Shown: positions 7,990-16,671, numbered from the stretch's first letter. The stretch: DNA of 44,587 bases from Clostridia bacterium (GCA_017509065.1 JAFWQM010000019.1:1-44587), one strand, 5' to 3'. Notes: a model not told the origin generated them from the letters alone. Numbers and translations are program-made.

Positions 7990-8586
7990 ATGACGGGATT
8001 CTGTGTTCGGGAAATGCGGAAGGAATACCGCGGCGTGACACGCCTGTACGCGGGATCGGCCATGCTGTTTCTGGTGGCGTTCGCGTGCCTCGGCCTGATC
8101 ATGCGCGTGCGGGAGGCGGATTACAGGCTCAGGCTGCTGCTGATCGGGCTGGATATCGTGGTGGTATTGGCGCTGCTTGGCCTGCACCTGATTCTGACCG
8201 ACGAAAAGAACCTGATCAGGAAAACGCCGTTTGGCGAATCGCTGCGGGCGCTGGGTGATCCCGGGGACATCATGCGGCAGATCGACGAAGGCGCAAAAAA
8301 ACGCTTTGACCTCTTTCCGTCGTTTGCGCTGCTGGACGGATGGCTGATCGTTTTTTTCTCCGGCGGCTGGAAATATGAGCCCCGGCGAATCTGCGCGCGG
8401 CCGATCCCAAGGAAGGACATTCGCGCGGCGGAGATTCTGCCGGACGATCAGCGCGCGGATTCCGGGCGCATGAGATTCCGCCTGACGCTTTGCGACGGAT
8501 CTATCTTCGATCTCTATCTGTATCAGCGTCAGGAACTGGAAGACCTGCGCTGCTGGCTGAACGAACAGGAGCAGATGGCGATATGA
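7990..8586 (+). CDS. Two-helix membrane protein of unknown function
   Basis: A 198-residue protein I do not recognise. Two hydrophobic helices (about 19-39 and 48-68) separated by a short basic loop form an N-terminal hairpin in the membrane. The remaining 130 residues are soluble, with alternating beta-like segments near the C-terminus that could form a small PH-like domain; that reading is speculative. GGAAG precedes the start at 9-base spacing. Its TGA overlaps the murI ATG (8583-8586), so the two are translationally coupled. That coupling is the only clue to a possible envelope-related role. Confidence 0.75.
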   Translation: MTGFCVREMRKEYRGVTRLYAGSAMLFLVAFACLGLIMRVREADYRLRLLLIGLDIVVVLALLGLHLILTDEKNLIRKTPFGESLRALGDPGDIMRQIDEGAKKRFDLFPSFALLDGWLIVFFSGGWKYEPRRICARPIPRKDIRAAEILPDDQRADSGRMRFRLTLCDGSIFDLYLYQRQELEDLRCWLNEQEQMAI

Positions 8587-9365
8587 ACGGAAACAAAAGC
8601 TATGATTCCACAGCGCCCATCGGAATGTTTGACAGCGGCGTGGGCGGCATCAGCGTGCTGCGGGAAGCGGTGAAGCTGCTTCCGCGCGAACGCTTTGTCT
8701 TTTATGGCGATACGAAGAACGCGCCTTACGGCACCAAAACAAAGGAAGAAGTGCTTAAGCTGTCGCGGCGGGTCGTAAAAGAACTGCTGGACCGCGGCGC
8801 GAAAGCCATCGTTATTGCCTGCAATACCGCCACCAGCGCTGCGGCGGCAGACCTTCGGTCAGAGTACCAAGACCTGCCGATCATCGCCATGGAGCCGGCG
8901 CTGAAGCCGGCGTCTCTCCTGCGCCGCGACGGCGTGGTACTGTCGCTGGCGACGCCTGGTACCATCGCGGGGGAAAAGTACGCGCACCTGTATTCACTCT
9001 ATGGCGAGGGTGTGATTTCGCTGCCCTGCCCCGGCCTGATGGAGTTTGTGGAGCGTGGGCAGCTGAGCGGCGGCGAACTGACGGCGTATTTCAAAAATCT
9101 CTTTTCGCCCTATCAGAATCAAAAAGTGGAAGCCATCGTGCTGGGATGCACCCATTATTCCTTTCTGAAAAAACCGATCGCCGCCTTTTTCCCCGGCATC
9201 CCGCTGCTGGACGGCAACGAAGGCACCGTGCGTCAGCTTCGCAGACGCCTCGAAGAACAGGGGCTGCTGGCCCCGGATGACGCGGAGGGCGGCGTGGAAC
9301 TGCTTTCTTCCGGCGGCGAGGAGCCGATCGCAAGGATGAAAGCGCTGCTGAACGCGGCGCTTTGA
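8583..9365 (+). CDS. murI: Glutamate racemase
   Basis: A 260-residue cytosolic enzyme that interconverts L- and D-glutamate and so supplies D-Glu for peptidoglycan. The sequence begins with IGMFDSGVGGISVL. The two catalytic cysteines are visible as C80 in ACNTATS and C189 in GCTHY. The length is typical for MurI. The start at 8583 is set by overlap with the previous gene and by conservation beginning shortly after it; longer in-frame upstream starts would run deep into the neighbour. Nothing in the sequence suggests loss of function. Confidence 0.95.
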   Translation: MNGNKSYDSTAPIGMFDSGVGGISVLREAVKLLPRERFVFYGDTKNAPYGTKTKEEVLKLSRRVVKELLDRGAKAIVIACNTATSAAAADLRSEYQDLPIIAMEPALKPASLLRRDGVVLSLATPGTIAGEKYAHLYSLYGEGVISLPCPGLMEFVERGQLSGGELTAYFKNLFSPYQNQKVEAIVLGCTHYSFLKKPIAAFFPGIPLLDGNEGTVRQLRRRLEEQGLLAPDDAEGGVELLSSGGEEPIARMKALLNAAL

Positions 9366-9428
9366 GGCGTACGATCGAAACTTTCGGAATATTTCTTAAC
9401 AAATTGTCTGACAATTTGAAATATACAG

Positions 9429-9457
9429 TTGATTTTTTTGCAAAAACAAGGTACAAT
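9429..9457 (+). promoter_or_regulatory. Promoter of the DegV-family gene
   Basis: TTGATT (9429-9434), a 17-nt spacer and TACAAT (9452-9457), about 36 bases upstream of the start at 9494, in an AT-rich gap. Confidence 0.75.
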
Positions 9458-9493
9458 AAAGCCGGATTGATTTAGAAAGAGGAGAGGGCCGGG

Positions 9494-10372
9494 ATGGAAC
9501 AGAGCTACGTTTTTATGACGGACAGTGACAGCGACCTGCTATACTCCATTGCTGATGAAAAACACATTCCCGTCGTTCGCATGCCCTATACCCTGGATGG
9601 CAAGGAATATCAGGACGACAACGGCCGTTCGGGCATAGAAAAGGATTTCTTCCGCCGGATGCGGGAGGGCTCCAGTCCCAACACTTCCCTGCTGCCGACG
9701 GAAACATATCTGGATTATTTTGAGCCGATCCTGAAAGAAAAGGATCTTCTTTTCATTGCCTTTTCTTCCCAGATGAGCTCCACGATCAATAATATTTACG
9801 AAGCGCGGGAGCAGCTGCTGAAAAAGTACCGCGACCGTAAATTCACCGTGGTGGACACGCTCAGCATTTCCGGTCCCATGACGCTGCTGCTGCTTGGCGC
9901 GCACGCGCTGTATGAGCAGGGCAAATCCATGGACGAAGTGGAGAACTGGCTGCTGGAAAACCGGATGCGCGCCCACGCCTGGCTCACGGTGGGCGATCTC
10001 AAATACCTCGCGCGCGGCGGGCGCATTTCCTCCACCAGCGCGCTCTTTGGCTCTGTGCTCGATATCAAGCCCATCATCTGCATGGGGAAGGGCGGCAAGC
10101 TGGATCCCGTGGAAAAGGTGCAGGGCAGGAAAAAAGCGCTGCGCGCCATCGTGGATTATACCGCGGAAAACATCGAGCATCCGGAAGACCAGACGCTGCT
10201 CATCCTACAGGGCGACGTGGAAGAGGATGCGGACAAGCTGGCCGCTATGCTGCGCCAGCGTATCCCGACGGTCAAAGATATCCGCATCCAGATCATCGGC
10301 CCCGTCATCGGTGCGCACTGTGGGCCCGGCACCCTGGCCTGCTGCTTCATGGGCAAGGAACGCAAAATCTGA
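9494..10372 (+). CDS. DegV/FakB-family fatty-acid-binding protein
   Basis: A 292-residue cytosolic DegV-family protein. Characterised members (FakB) carry a fatty acid for phosphorylation by FakA before its use in phospholipid synthesis. Seen here are the N-terminal TDSDSDL segment, the serine-rich FSSQMSSTINN at about residues 90-100, the family signature LTVGDLKYLARGGRIS, and C-terminal IGAHCGPGTLAC. The start has an AGGAGAG site. It forms a single-gene unit with its own promoter and terminator. No FakA kinase gene is in the window, so the partner would be encoded elsewhere. The exact ligand is unknown. Confidence 0.92.
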   Translation: MEQSYVFMTDSDSDLLYSIADEKHIPVVRMPYTLDGKEYQDDNGRSGIEKDFFRRMREGSSPNTSLLPTETYLDYFEPILKEKDLLFIAFSSQMSSTINNIYEAREQLLKKYRDRKFTVVDTLSISGPMTLLLLGAHALYEQGKSMDEVENWLLENRMRAHAWLTVGDLKYLARGGRISSTSALFGSVLDIKPIICMGKGGKLDPVEKVQGRKKALRAIVDYTAENIEHPEDQTLLILQGDVEEDADKLAAMLRQRIPTVKDIRIQIIGPVIGAHCGPGTLACCFMGKERKI

Positions 10373-10387
10373 CCGACACGGTTTTTT

Positions 10388-10421
10388 CTCCCTTCTTTTT
10401 TCAAAAGGAGGGAGTTTTTTT
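10388..10421 (+). terminator. Rho-independent terminator of the DegV gene
   Basis: A 12-bp stem (one G-T pair) with a 3-nt loop at 10388-10414, followed by seven T (10415-10421), 15 bases past the stop codon. Confidence 0.92.
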
Positions 10422-10440
10422 CTTTTCCTTTTTCGTTATC

Positions 10441-10696
10441 ATATGTGCTGATAAATCAGCATTTTATACTGATAATAGCCTTGTTGTGAAGGGTAACGAA
10501 GCAGGGGCCTGTGCGGCCCCTAAATCCCGCACCAGGGGACTTCGCCCCCTGGACTCATTTAGCGGATCGTGCTTAACATTTGGAAAGAAGTATTTTCGCC
10601 TATTGGAGTCCAGAGGACGAAGTCCTTTGGCGCAGGTCTGGGCGTGCGGAGCGCCCAGCGTTCCTTTTGTTGTATGATTTATAGCTGAATGGTAAC
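10441..10696. repeat. Palindromic repeat island including repeat B copy 2
   Basis: A gene-free stretch with a TGCTGAT/ATCAGCA palindrome (about 10446-10461), a GGGGCC-type hairpin, an ACCAGGGGACTT / CGCCCCCTGG module near 10528, its inverted relative at about 10602-10632 (GCCTATTGGAGTCCAGAGG), and at 10638-10696 repeat B: a 7-bp stem CTGGGCG/CGCCCAG and the tail TTCCTTTTGTTG ... AGCTGAATGGTAAC. Modules are shared with 154-219, 7405-7812 and 36823-36886. Confidence 0.6.
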
Positions 10697-10729
10697 AAAC
10701 CCTTATCCCAATCCCCGTTCATTCCCGCA

Positions 10730-10758
10730 TTGACAAAACCGCCGGCACAGATTAGAAT
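10730..10758 (+). promoter_or_regulatory. Consensus promoter of the VanW-family gene
   Basis: A perfect TTGACA (10730-10735), a 17-nt spacer and TAGAAT (10753-10758), about 44 bases upstream of the start at 10802 and just after the repeat island. Confidence 0.85.
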
Positions 10759-10801
10759 AAAACAGAATCAGGTTTGTTTATGAAGCAGAAAGGAAAAAGG
10801 G

Positions 10802-12406
10802 ATGTCAGAGAAAGATCGTGACGGACAGCGGCCGATCCGGCCCCGGTTTCCCTCGGAGGGAGAGCAGCCTGTTTTCCGCCGTGTCACGGAAAACCGCGCG
10901 CCATACCCGGATCAGGTGTATCAGAGGCCGTCCCAGCCTGCCGCGCGTCCGCAGCCGGTTCCCGAATGGGCGCAGGGCGGCGCTCCGAGGCGGTCGCGGC
11001 ATACCGCGCTGTGGGCGCTGATTGCGCTGCTCGCTTTCGCGGCGCTGTGCCTGATGGGGTTTTATCTCGTGTCGCTCTACCAGGCATACCCGCTGTTCCG
11101 TCAAAAAGCCGCGATCCTGGCCCGGAACACGTTCGCGCAGGGCATTTATGTGGATCAGGTGCCGATTGGCGGAATGACGCGGGAGGAAGCGGAGGCCGCG
11201 CTGAAGAGCCAGTCGGAGCAAACAGACCGCTCGCTCTGGATCAGGCTGCACGTGGACGGGCAGGCCTGGACAATCACGCCTGCTGAAGTGCCGATCAAAC
11301 GGGATGTTTCCGCTAAGCTGGACACCGCCTACGCCATCGGCCGCCAGGGCTCGCGGGATACCATCGCTTCGCGCACCACGCCATTTGACTACCGGTACGC
11401 GCACCTCTATCACACCCAAACAACAAAGGTCAGTCTTTTTACCACGGTCACCTACGACCCGGAGAATGTGCGGGCGTTCGTTCGCATGTTGGAGCAGCGG
11501 GTGAACCGCTCCGCCCAGGACGCCCAGGTGGAGACGTTCGATTTTTCAAAGCGCGTTTTCACTTTTACCGACGAGCGCGCCGGGGCAAAGCTGGACGCGG
11601 AAGGGCTGTACAGCCAGATTATCAGCGCGCTGGACAGGCATGAATACACGGCGACCATCAACGCTTCCGTGGAGCCGATCGCGCCCAAGGTGACGAAGAT
11701 GGAGCTGATGAACACCTTCACCTGCGTTTCCATCTTCAGAACCAAGCTGACCTCCGACCAGAATCGGAACACAAACATCCGCCTGGCCGCGAAGGCGATC
11801 AACGGAAAGGCGGTCATGCCGGGAGAAATCTTTTCGTTCAATGAGGCGACCGGCCAGCGGACGCAGGAAAAAGGCTATCAGTATGCTTCGGCCATAGCCG
11901 GGGGCACGACGGTCGACGAGGTGGGCGGCGGCGTTTGCCAGATGTCGAGCACGCTGTTCAACGCCGTGGCGATGGCGAACCTCGCGTTGATCGAAAGGTC
12001 GCCGCACGCCTGGCCCAGCACCTATGTGGACGCGGGCAGGGACGCCACGGTCAACTGGCCTGACCTCGATTTTAAATTCCGAAATGATAAAACCACCCCG
12101 GTTTTCCTGGTGGCTTACTGCGATGCGAATGAGTGCGTGGCGGAAATTTACGGCGCGGCCCTGGACGCGGGGGTGAGCGTCGAGCTGACGACCCGCGTGG
12201 TGTCTACTACTGAACCGCCGAAAACCGCGCTGTATGAAAACAATCCGGACCTGCCGCCCGGCACCATGCAGGAAAAAATCAAAGCGCGAACCGGCTACGA
12301 CGTGGAGACTTATCAGGTTTTTCTGCAGAACGGAAGAGAAATCGGGCGGCAGCTGCTGTGCGTTTCCCGTTATCCGATGGCGCAGCAGGTGATTGAATAC
12401 AATTGA
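10802..12406 (+). CDS. VanW-family membrane-anchored cell-wall protein
   Basis: A 534-residue protein. Residues 1-65 are cytosolic, proline- and arginine-rich and probably disordered. A transmembrane helix at about 68-92 anchors it, so the rest faces outward. Residues about 108-290 resemble the putative peptidoglycan-binding (PG_binding_4) repeats that usually precede VanW domains. The VanW domain follows (about 300-440), with its hallmark VGGGVCQMSSTLFNA. The family is named from vancomycin-resistance clusters but is widespread in Clostridia outside them, and its biochemical role is not settled, so this is not evidence of resistance. The TetR gene starts 19 bases after the stop and is probably co-transcribed. 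Confidence 0.9.
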   Translation: MSEKDRDGQRPIRPRFPSEGEQPVFRRVTENRAPYPDQVYQRPSQPAARPQPVPEWAQGGAPRRSRHTALWALIALLAFAALCLMGFYLVSLYQAYPLFRQKAAILARNTFAQGIYVDQVPIGGMTREEAEAALKSQSEQTDRSLWIRLHVDGQAWTITPAEVPIKRDVSAKLDTAYAIGRQGSRDTIASRTTPFDYRYAHLYHTQTTKVSLFTTVTYDPENVRAFVRMLEQRVNRSAQDAQVETFDFSKRVFTFTDERAGAKLDAEGLYSQIISALDRHEYTATINASVEPIAPKVTKMELMNTFTCVSIFRTKLTSDQNRNTNIRLAAKAINGKAVMPGEIFSFNEATGQRTQEKGYQYASAIAGGTTVDEVGGGVCQMSSTLFNAVAMANLALIERSPHAWPSTYVDAGRDATVNWPDLDFKFRNDKTTPVFLVAYCDANECVAEIYGAALDAGVSVELTTRVVSTTEPPKTALYENNPDLPPGTMQEKIKARTGYDVETYQVFLQNGREIGRQLLCVSRYPMAQQVIEYN

Positions 12407-12425
12407 GGCAAGGGGGAGAGGAATC

Positions 12426-13118
12426 GTGCTGAAAGGCGATTTAAAAAAGCAGGCGATCATCGACACGGCGGAAAAGCTGTTCTTTGAAAAGGGATATATG
12501 AAAACGACGATTCAGGATTTTCTCCAGGCGCTGGATTGCAGCAAGGGCAGCTTTTACCATCATTTCGATTCCAAGCTGCAGGTGCTCGCGGAACTGTGCC
12601 GCCAGAAGGCGTCGGCGGGTTTTGTGAAATACCAGATCCAGCATTACGACAAGCCGCTGCAGCAGCTGAACTCCCTGATATACTGTGCCATGCCCTTTCG
12701 TGAGGGAGAAGATAAAACCCTGGCTCTGCTCATCCCATTGACCGGCATGACGGACGGGAAGCTGGTGCTGGACGCCATGCTGGAAGCGCAGAAGCAGGAA
12801 TTCTTTCCCGAAATGCAGCGTCTGCTGGAAATATTGAAAGAGAAGGAAACGGTGCATTATACGCTTCCCATGCTTCCCGAAATTTTGTGGGATTCCTATA
12901 CGGCGGTTTACAGCAGGCTGATGCATGAAGCGGATTCCATCCGAAATGGCGGCGGCACCAGCGCCGCGATTCAGTTCATCGAGGCGGAGCGTTTCCTTTG
13001 GGAACGGCTGCTGGACGCGCCGTTCGGCTCCATCGAACTGATTCGGGGAGACGAAGCGTTGCTGACGATCAGCCACGCCATTTCCCGCCTGAAGCGGATG
13101 GAAAGCGGGCGGAACTGA
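12426..13118 (+). CDS. TetR/AcrR-family transcriptional regulator
   Basis: A 230-residue regulator. A GTG start at 12426 is preferred because GGGGGAGAGG lies just upstream; the in-frame ATG at 12393 is inside the vanW-like gene. Residues about 9-55 are the TetR helix-turn-helix, with the typical order IIDTAEKLFFEKGY, TTIQDFLQALDCSKGSFYHHF. The C-terminal domain should bind a ligand and mediate dimerisation, but gives no clue to the ligand. It follows the VanW-family gene and converges on the lipoprotein gene (9-base gap). A target could be its own operon. No clear operator was found. Confidence 0.9.
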   Translation: MLKGDLKKQAIIDTAEKLFFEKGYMKTTIQDFLQALDCSKGSFYHHFDSKLQVLAELCRQKASAGFVKYQIQHYDKPLQQLNSLIYCAMPFREGEDKTLALLIPLTGMTDGKLVLDAMLEAQKQEFFPEMQRLLEILKEKETVHYTLPMLPEILWDSYTAVYSRLMHEADSIRNGGGTSAAIQFIEAERFLWERLLDAPFGSIELIRGDEALLTISHAISRLKRMESGRN

Positions 13119-13127
13119 AAGCACGGA

Positions 13128-13547
13128 CTACTGGATAATGAGCGAAACGGTCAGCCCCGAACTCTCTACCTTCGCGTCGCTGAGCAAGTGATAAGCGTTT
13201 GGCAGATAATCCCTGGTTTCTTCTTTGCGCTGGGACAGATAACGTTCCAGCGCTTCTTTTGCGGCACGGGCCGCGTCAGCGTTTTTCGCCCGGATCATAA
13301 TCGCTTCCCGGCCGCTCAGGGTATCCTGATCCCTGAGAAAAACGGCTTCGGTATAATTGTCGGGGGAGATGCCGGTCAGGTCGTACAGGTCTTCCGCCGT
13401 ATAGGGGATGAAAGCGTCGGGGTCTTTCAATGCCTGCCGTGCCACATCCTTTAAAGACAGACCGGTCTGCGCTTCGGGAGCCGTCTGGCATCCTGCCAGC
13501 AGGATCAATGCGGACGCGAGGAACAAGATCGTCAGGCTTTTTTTCAT
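13128..13547 (-). CDS. DUF4358-like lipoprotein
   Basis: A 139-residue lipoprotein. The start at 13547 is supported by GGAGGG and by a lipoprotein signal peptide with lipobox LAGC (about residues 16-19). The mature part resembles DUF4358, small exported proteins common in Clostridia: an AEDLYDLTGI segment followed by EAIMIRAKNADAA and an alpha/beta end. The ATG overlaps the stop of the upstream SGNH hydrolase gene (13544-13547), so they are translationally coupled. DUF4358 genes are, from memory, often near envelope polysaccharide O-acylation genes, which would fit a hydrolase partner; that is inference. Confidence 0.75.
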   Translation of the reverse strand: MKKSLTILFLASALILLAGCQTAPEAQTGLSLKDVARQALKDPDAFIPYTAEDLYDLTGISPDNYTEAVFLRDQDTLSGREAIMIRAKNADAARAAKEALERYLSQRKEETRDYLPNAYHLLSDAKVESSGLTVSLIIQ

Positions 13548-14287
13548 ATCGTTCCCTCCGGCTTCCACAATCCCTGATCGTACTGGCTCTGCGCGTATTC
13601 CAGCAGCGCGTCCACCCACAGTTCCAGCGCTTCCGCTTTCAGGTGGTACTGTCCGTCGCTGGAATAGCTTGCTTTCAGGTATCCTTCTTCATCCTTCATG
13701 CGGCTTGCGATGTCGATATACGGCGCGTTCCGCAGCAGGCAAAGCCCTTGCAGCGCCGCGTTGTAATCGTCCCACATTTTCTGGTAGTCGTGATGCTTGC
13801 AGAAGGCTTTTGTGACCGGCGTGAGCGACAGGAATATGACCTCGGTATCCGGCGCGTGCTTCCGGGCCAGATCGAGAATGCGATTGTCATAATCCATTCC
13901 CTTTTCGATGGTCTTGCCGATATAGTCGTTTACGCCCAGCAGAATCAAAACCTTTGCGGGCTGGCGCTCTTTCAGAATCTGCCACAGCGGCATTTCCTTT
14001 CCGCGGGATTTCAGGTTCGCTTTTTCGGGCAGCAGGTTCTTGCGACTGGCCGTATACAGGCAATAGCTTTGCGCCGTCAGGAACACCACGTCGGGGAAAA
14101 AGTCGGGCTGCTCCTGCTGCTGACCGCGGATGTATCCCTTGAGCTGCTCGGTGATTGAATCACCGATAAAAAACGATCCGCTGTAAAATGAGGATAACTG
14201 ATTCCGCGTCAGGGTTTCCGCTTCGCCGGAAAAGAGTATGCCAGTCAGCGCCATGAAAAGCATTGCGAGCGCAATGAGCCGTTTCAT
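13544..14287 (-). CDS. Secreted SGNH/GDSL-family hydrolase
   Basis: A 247-residue exported esterase-like protein. The start at 14287 places a GGGATGG site 8 bases upstream and exposes a signal peptide (hydrophobic residues about 4-18); an ATG four codons earlier is also possible. Block motifs of the SGNH fold are seen: GDSI with the nucleophilic serine near the mature N-terminus, LLGVND in the middle, and a C-terminal SSDGQYHL holding the Asp-x-x-x-His pair. SGNH enzymes usually remove acyl groups from carbohydrates. Coupling to the DUF4358 lipoprotein suggests an envelope glycan substrate. No promoter was identified; it lies just after the ferredoxin terminator. Confidence 0.85.
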   Translation of the reverse strand: MKRLIALAMLFMALTGILFSGEAETLTRNQLSSFYSGSFFIGDSITEQLKGYIRGQQQEQPDFFPDVVFLTAQSYCLYTASRKNLLPEKANLKSRGKEMPLWQILKERQPAKVLILLGVNDYIGKTIEKGMDYDNRILDLARKHAPDTEVIFLSLTPVTKAFCKHHDYQKMWDDYNAALQGLCLLRNAPYIDIASRMKDEEGYLKASYSSDGQYHLKAEALELWVDALLEYAQSQYDQGLWKPEGTI

Positions 14288-14318
14288 CCGTATTTCCATC
14301 CCTTCGATGCCACATAAA

Positions 14319-14344
14319 GAAAAACCGCCGGTCAATACCGGCGG
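14319..14344 (-). terminator. Rho-independent terminator of the ferredoxin gene
   Basis: On the minus strand an 8-bp perfect stem CCGCCGGT/ACCGGCGG with an ATTG loop (14344-14325) is followed by five T, C and TTT. It lies 14 bases past the ferredoxin stop. Confidence 0.92.
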
Positions 14345-14358
14345 TGTATCCTTAAGGA

Positions 14359-14529
14359 TTATTCCTGAGCAGGAGCGCCAACGGGGCAGGTTTCAGCGCA
14401 GACGCCGCATTCGATGCACTTGTCGGGATCGATGACGTACTTGCCGTCGCCTTCGGAAATCGCTTCCTGGGGGCATTCGGCAGCGCAGGCGCCGCAAGCG
14501 ATGCATTCGTCAGAAATCTTGTAAGCCAT
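14359..14529 (-). CDS. 2[4Fe-4S] ferredoxin
   Basis: A 56-residue clostridial-type ferredoxin, a cytosolic low-potential electron carrier. The eight cluster ligands are at C9, C12, C15, C19 and C38, C41, C44, C48, giving two CxxCxxCxxxC(P) motifs. The ATG at 14529 has GGAGGTG 9 bases upstream. It is transcribed alone between a near-consensus promoter and a strong terminator, as expected for an abundant small protein. Its redox partners are not in the window unless the radical SAM HemZ uses it. Confidence 0.97.
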   Translation of the reverse strand: MAYKISDECIACGACAAECPQEAISEGDGKYVIDPDKCIECGVCAETCPVGAPAQE

Positions 14530-14572
14530 TACATTGCACCTCCATGATTGATCGTGTTTTCACGTCACGTGT

Positions 14573-14601
14573 ATCATAACATTATCTGAAAAACATTGCA
14601 A
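14573..14601 (-). promoter_or_regulatory. Ferredoxin promoter
   Basis: On the minus strand TTGCAA (14601-14596), a 17-nt spacer and TATGAT (14578-14573), about 44 bases upstream of the start. Confidence 0.8.
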
Positions 14602-14750
14602 GTATGGAAACAGATATTTGTATAAATTTAATAAATTGTTCACGCGTTGTTCAGTTGAAATAATCATGATTTTTCGCTTTTTCCCGCGGCTTTCCTGCAT
14701 TGACATGTACAATATGGGAATGCAGAAACCGATACGGACATAATTTTCTT

Positions 14751-16484
14751 TTAATACAGATCAGGATTCTCCAGGCGGTTCATTTCGTCTATCTGAGGCT
14801 TGCGAAGCAGGGTCGTGCATTTGGGGCAGGGCGTCAGCTTGGCAAAATCGCCGTCCTCCAGTTCGCCGTAGGTGAAAGGCGTGAGGGGAAGGTAGCGGTC
14901 TTTCACGCCGGGGCAGTACTGGTTTTCGTGGTAATACTTGCCACCGTTCGGATTGTAGTAGATTTCATAATCGTCCGCCACGGGATAGGGACGGATGCGG
15001 CCCGTGTCGTCCCAGATGAGCACCTTGGTATTTTTCGTGATGTGATCCCACAGCCATTTGATGTTCTGCCCGCCCTCGTTCGCGGCTTTCTGCACGCGGA
15101 TGCAGCCGTGGCTGGCCTTTCTGCCCAGGAGCTTGATGGTAGAGGAATAATCGCGGCGGGAAGGTTCGGTATCGTTGTTGCCGATATAGGGCACCTCATG
15201 GATGGCGCAGCCGCCGTTGATGCGCATGCCATAGGCGCACCAGAGGTTTCCGGCGGGAAAGCCGCCCATCTTGCTGATCATCACGTATTCTCCGGAGGGC
15301 GTTTCGTTCCAGGACTGGGTGGCGTTGTTGAGCCCGGTGGAGACCAGCAGCGTGCCGATGCACTTGCCCTCGGAGAAGATGTACATGGTCTGGTTCAGCT
15401 TGTCGATCAGCAGCGCGTAGTCTGTCTTTGGGGTAATTGTTTTGAGCAGCGAGGTTTTCACGTAGCCCTGAATCAGGTCGTCCGTTACCCCATAGCCCCT
15501 GCGGCTGGCGCAGTCGGGGCCGTAGGAGGAATTGTAGGCTTCCACCAGGCTCCAGCCGTTGTCCAGCGTTTCCAGCACGTGCACGCCCTGGGAAGCGTAA
15601 GTGATTTCGCCCACCACGTTGTCTTTTTTCTGGGAATCGTCCGGCGTTTTCCGCAGGCGGTAGACCAGCGTCTGGTTGCCGTCGATCACCGTCATAGGCT
15701 GCATCATGATTTCCCAGAGCGCGGCTTCGTCCAGCTTGCCGATGGGATACGTCCAATAGCTGCTCCCGTCCGCTTCGGCGCTCGCTGCGCTGGGAATAAT
15801 GATGCGAGATTCGGCTTTTCTCCGCGCGGACGCGGCGGTCTGGATCAGCGTGAGCTGTATCTGCCTGGGCGTACTGGACAGGCCCTCGCTGTTTTTCAGC
15901 GTGAACTGCGCGGTATACGTTCCGGCGTCAAGCATCTCGCCGTTGATTTCAGTGGTCCAGGTCAAAGGTGTTTCCCCTTCGGACACCTGCGCTTCCATGG
16001 CGTCCCACCAGATCCCGTTCGTGCCTTTGACACGAATCGACAGCGTTCCCGCTTCGTTGACTTCGACGGTCAGCTTCCATTCCCCGCCGCATTCCGCGCT
16101 GTCCGGCGCGGAGATATTGAGAATGCGCGGGCTCAGCTGACCGATCTTCACCGGCCGGGTGAGCTGAGTATCGCCGATGCTGATGCAAAGAGAATAATCG
16201 CCCGGTTCGACCGGATTCCCGCCGCTGTCCGTCCCATCCCATGTCAGGTGGTTTTCGCCCGCGGAAACGGTGAGGGAATCGCGAATCACAAGGCAGGTCT
16301 GTCCGTCGTCGTCAAGCAGGGAAAAAACGGCTGTTCCGCTCTGCACGGAAGAAAAACTGATGCGCTCCATCCTGCCGGGATGGATGACGCTTGGCGCGAC
16401 GGTAAAGCTCATTTCCTCCGCAACTCCCAAAAGTGGAAGAAGCAGGAAAAGAATTATTAGAACAAAAAACGTTTTTCGGATCAT
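14751..16484 (-). CDS. Secreted L,D-transpeptidase with SH3-like and Ig-like regions
   Basis: A 577-residue exported enzyme. A signal peptide (residues 1-22) is followed by two beta-rich, FlgD/Ig-like segments (about 25-215), a linker, an SH3-like stretch (about 240-350) and a YkuD L,D-transpeptidase domain (about 365-500). The catalytic motif is KASHGCIRV with C461; a histidine lies in GGCAIHEVP upstream. Such enzymes form 3-3 crosslinks or attach proteins to wall peptides. The C-terminus (about 510-565) has a YHxxxxC ... CPKC pattern that looks like a small metal-binding domain often added to clostridial exported proteins. It is transcribed alone from the promoter at 16539-16567. Confidence 0.92.
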   Translation of the reverse strand: MIRKTFFVLIILFLLLPLLGVAEEMSFTVAPSVIHPGRMERISFSSVQSGTAVFSLLDDDGQTCLVIRDSLTVSAGENHLTWDGTDSGGNPVEPGDYSLCISIGDTQLTRPVKIGQLSPRILNISAPDSAECGGEWKLTVEVNEAGTLSIRVKGTNGIWWDAMEAQVSEGETPLTWTTEINGEMLDAGTYTAQFTLKNSEGLSSTPRQIQLTLIQTAASARRKAESRIIIPSAASAEADGSSYWTYPIGKLDEAALWEIMMQPMTVIDGNQTLVYRLRKTPDDSQKKDNVVGEITYASQGVHVLETLDNGWSLVEAYNSSYGPDCASRRGYGVTDDLIQGYVKTSLLKTITPKTDYALLIDKLNQTMYIFSEGKCIGTLLVSTGLNNATQSWNETPSGEYVMISKMGGFPAGNLWCAYGMRINGGCAIHEVPYIGNNDTEPSRRDYSSTIKLLGRKASHGCIRVQKAANEGGQNIKWLWDHITKNTKVLIWDDTGRIRPYPVADDYEIYYNPNGGKYYHENQYCPGVKDRYLPLTPFTYGELEDGDFAKLTPCPKCTTLLRKPQIDEMNRLENPDLY

Positions 16485-16538
16485 CGCAAGAAACTCCTTG
16501 GCGTTTGGAAATGCTGCCCTGTATATTGCAGCAGGTTT

Positions 16539-16567
16539 ATCTTGTCATTTTTCCCCCGGGATGTCAA
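16539..16567 (-). promoter_or_regulatory. Promoter of the L,D-transpeptidase gene
   Basis: On the minus strand a perfect TTGACA (16567-16562), a 17-nt spacer and CAAGAT (16544-16539) preceded by TGA. The weak -10 may be rescued by the extended TG. Confidence 0.5.
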
Positions 16568-16671
16568 GGTCAAATTGTAACAAAAATGTAAATCTTTCCT
16601 GTTGTTTAAAAATCCCGTAAGAAAAGTGAAAAAAACGAAAAAAGGGGATAGGCGCACAGCGGGTTTTGTAG

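Noticed and set aside
10486..10677. A 63-codon frame in the second repeat island
   Set aside because: It lies entirely in repeat modules shared with other intergenic sites.
10802..12406. Vancomycin-resistance gene
   Set aside because: VanW domains are common in Clostridia outside resistance clusters, and no vanA/B/H/X genes are nearby.
14700..16460. A 586-codon plus-strand frame opposite the L,D-transpeptidase gene
   Set aside because: The opposite strand has a signal peptide and the intact SHGC catalytic motif; this frame has no domain or start signal.
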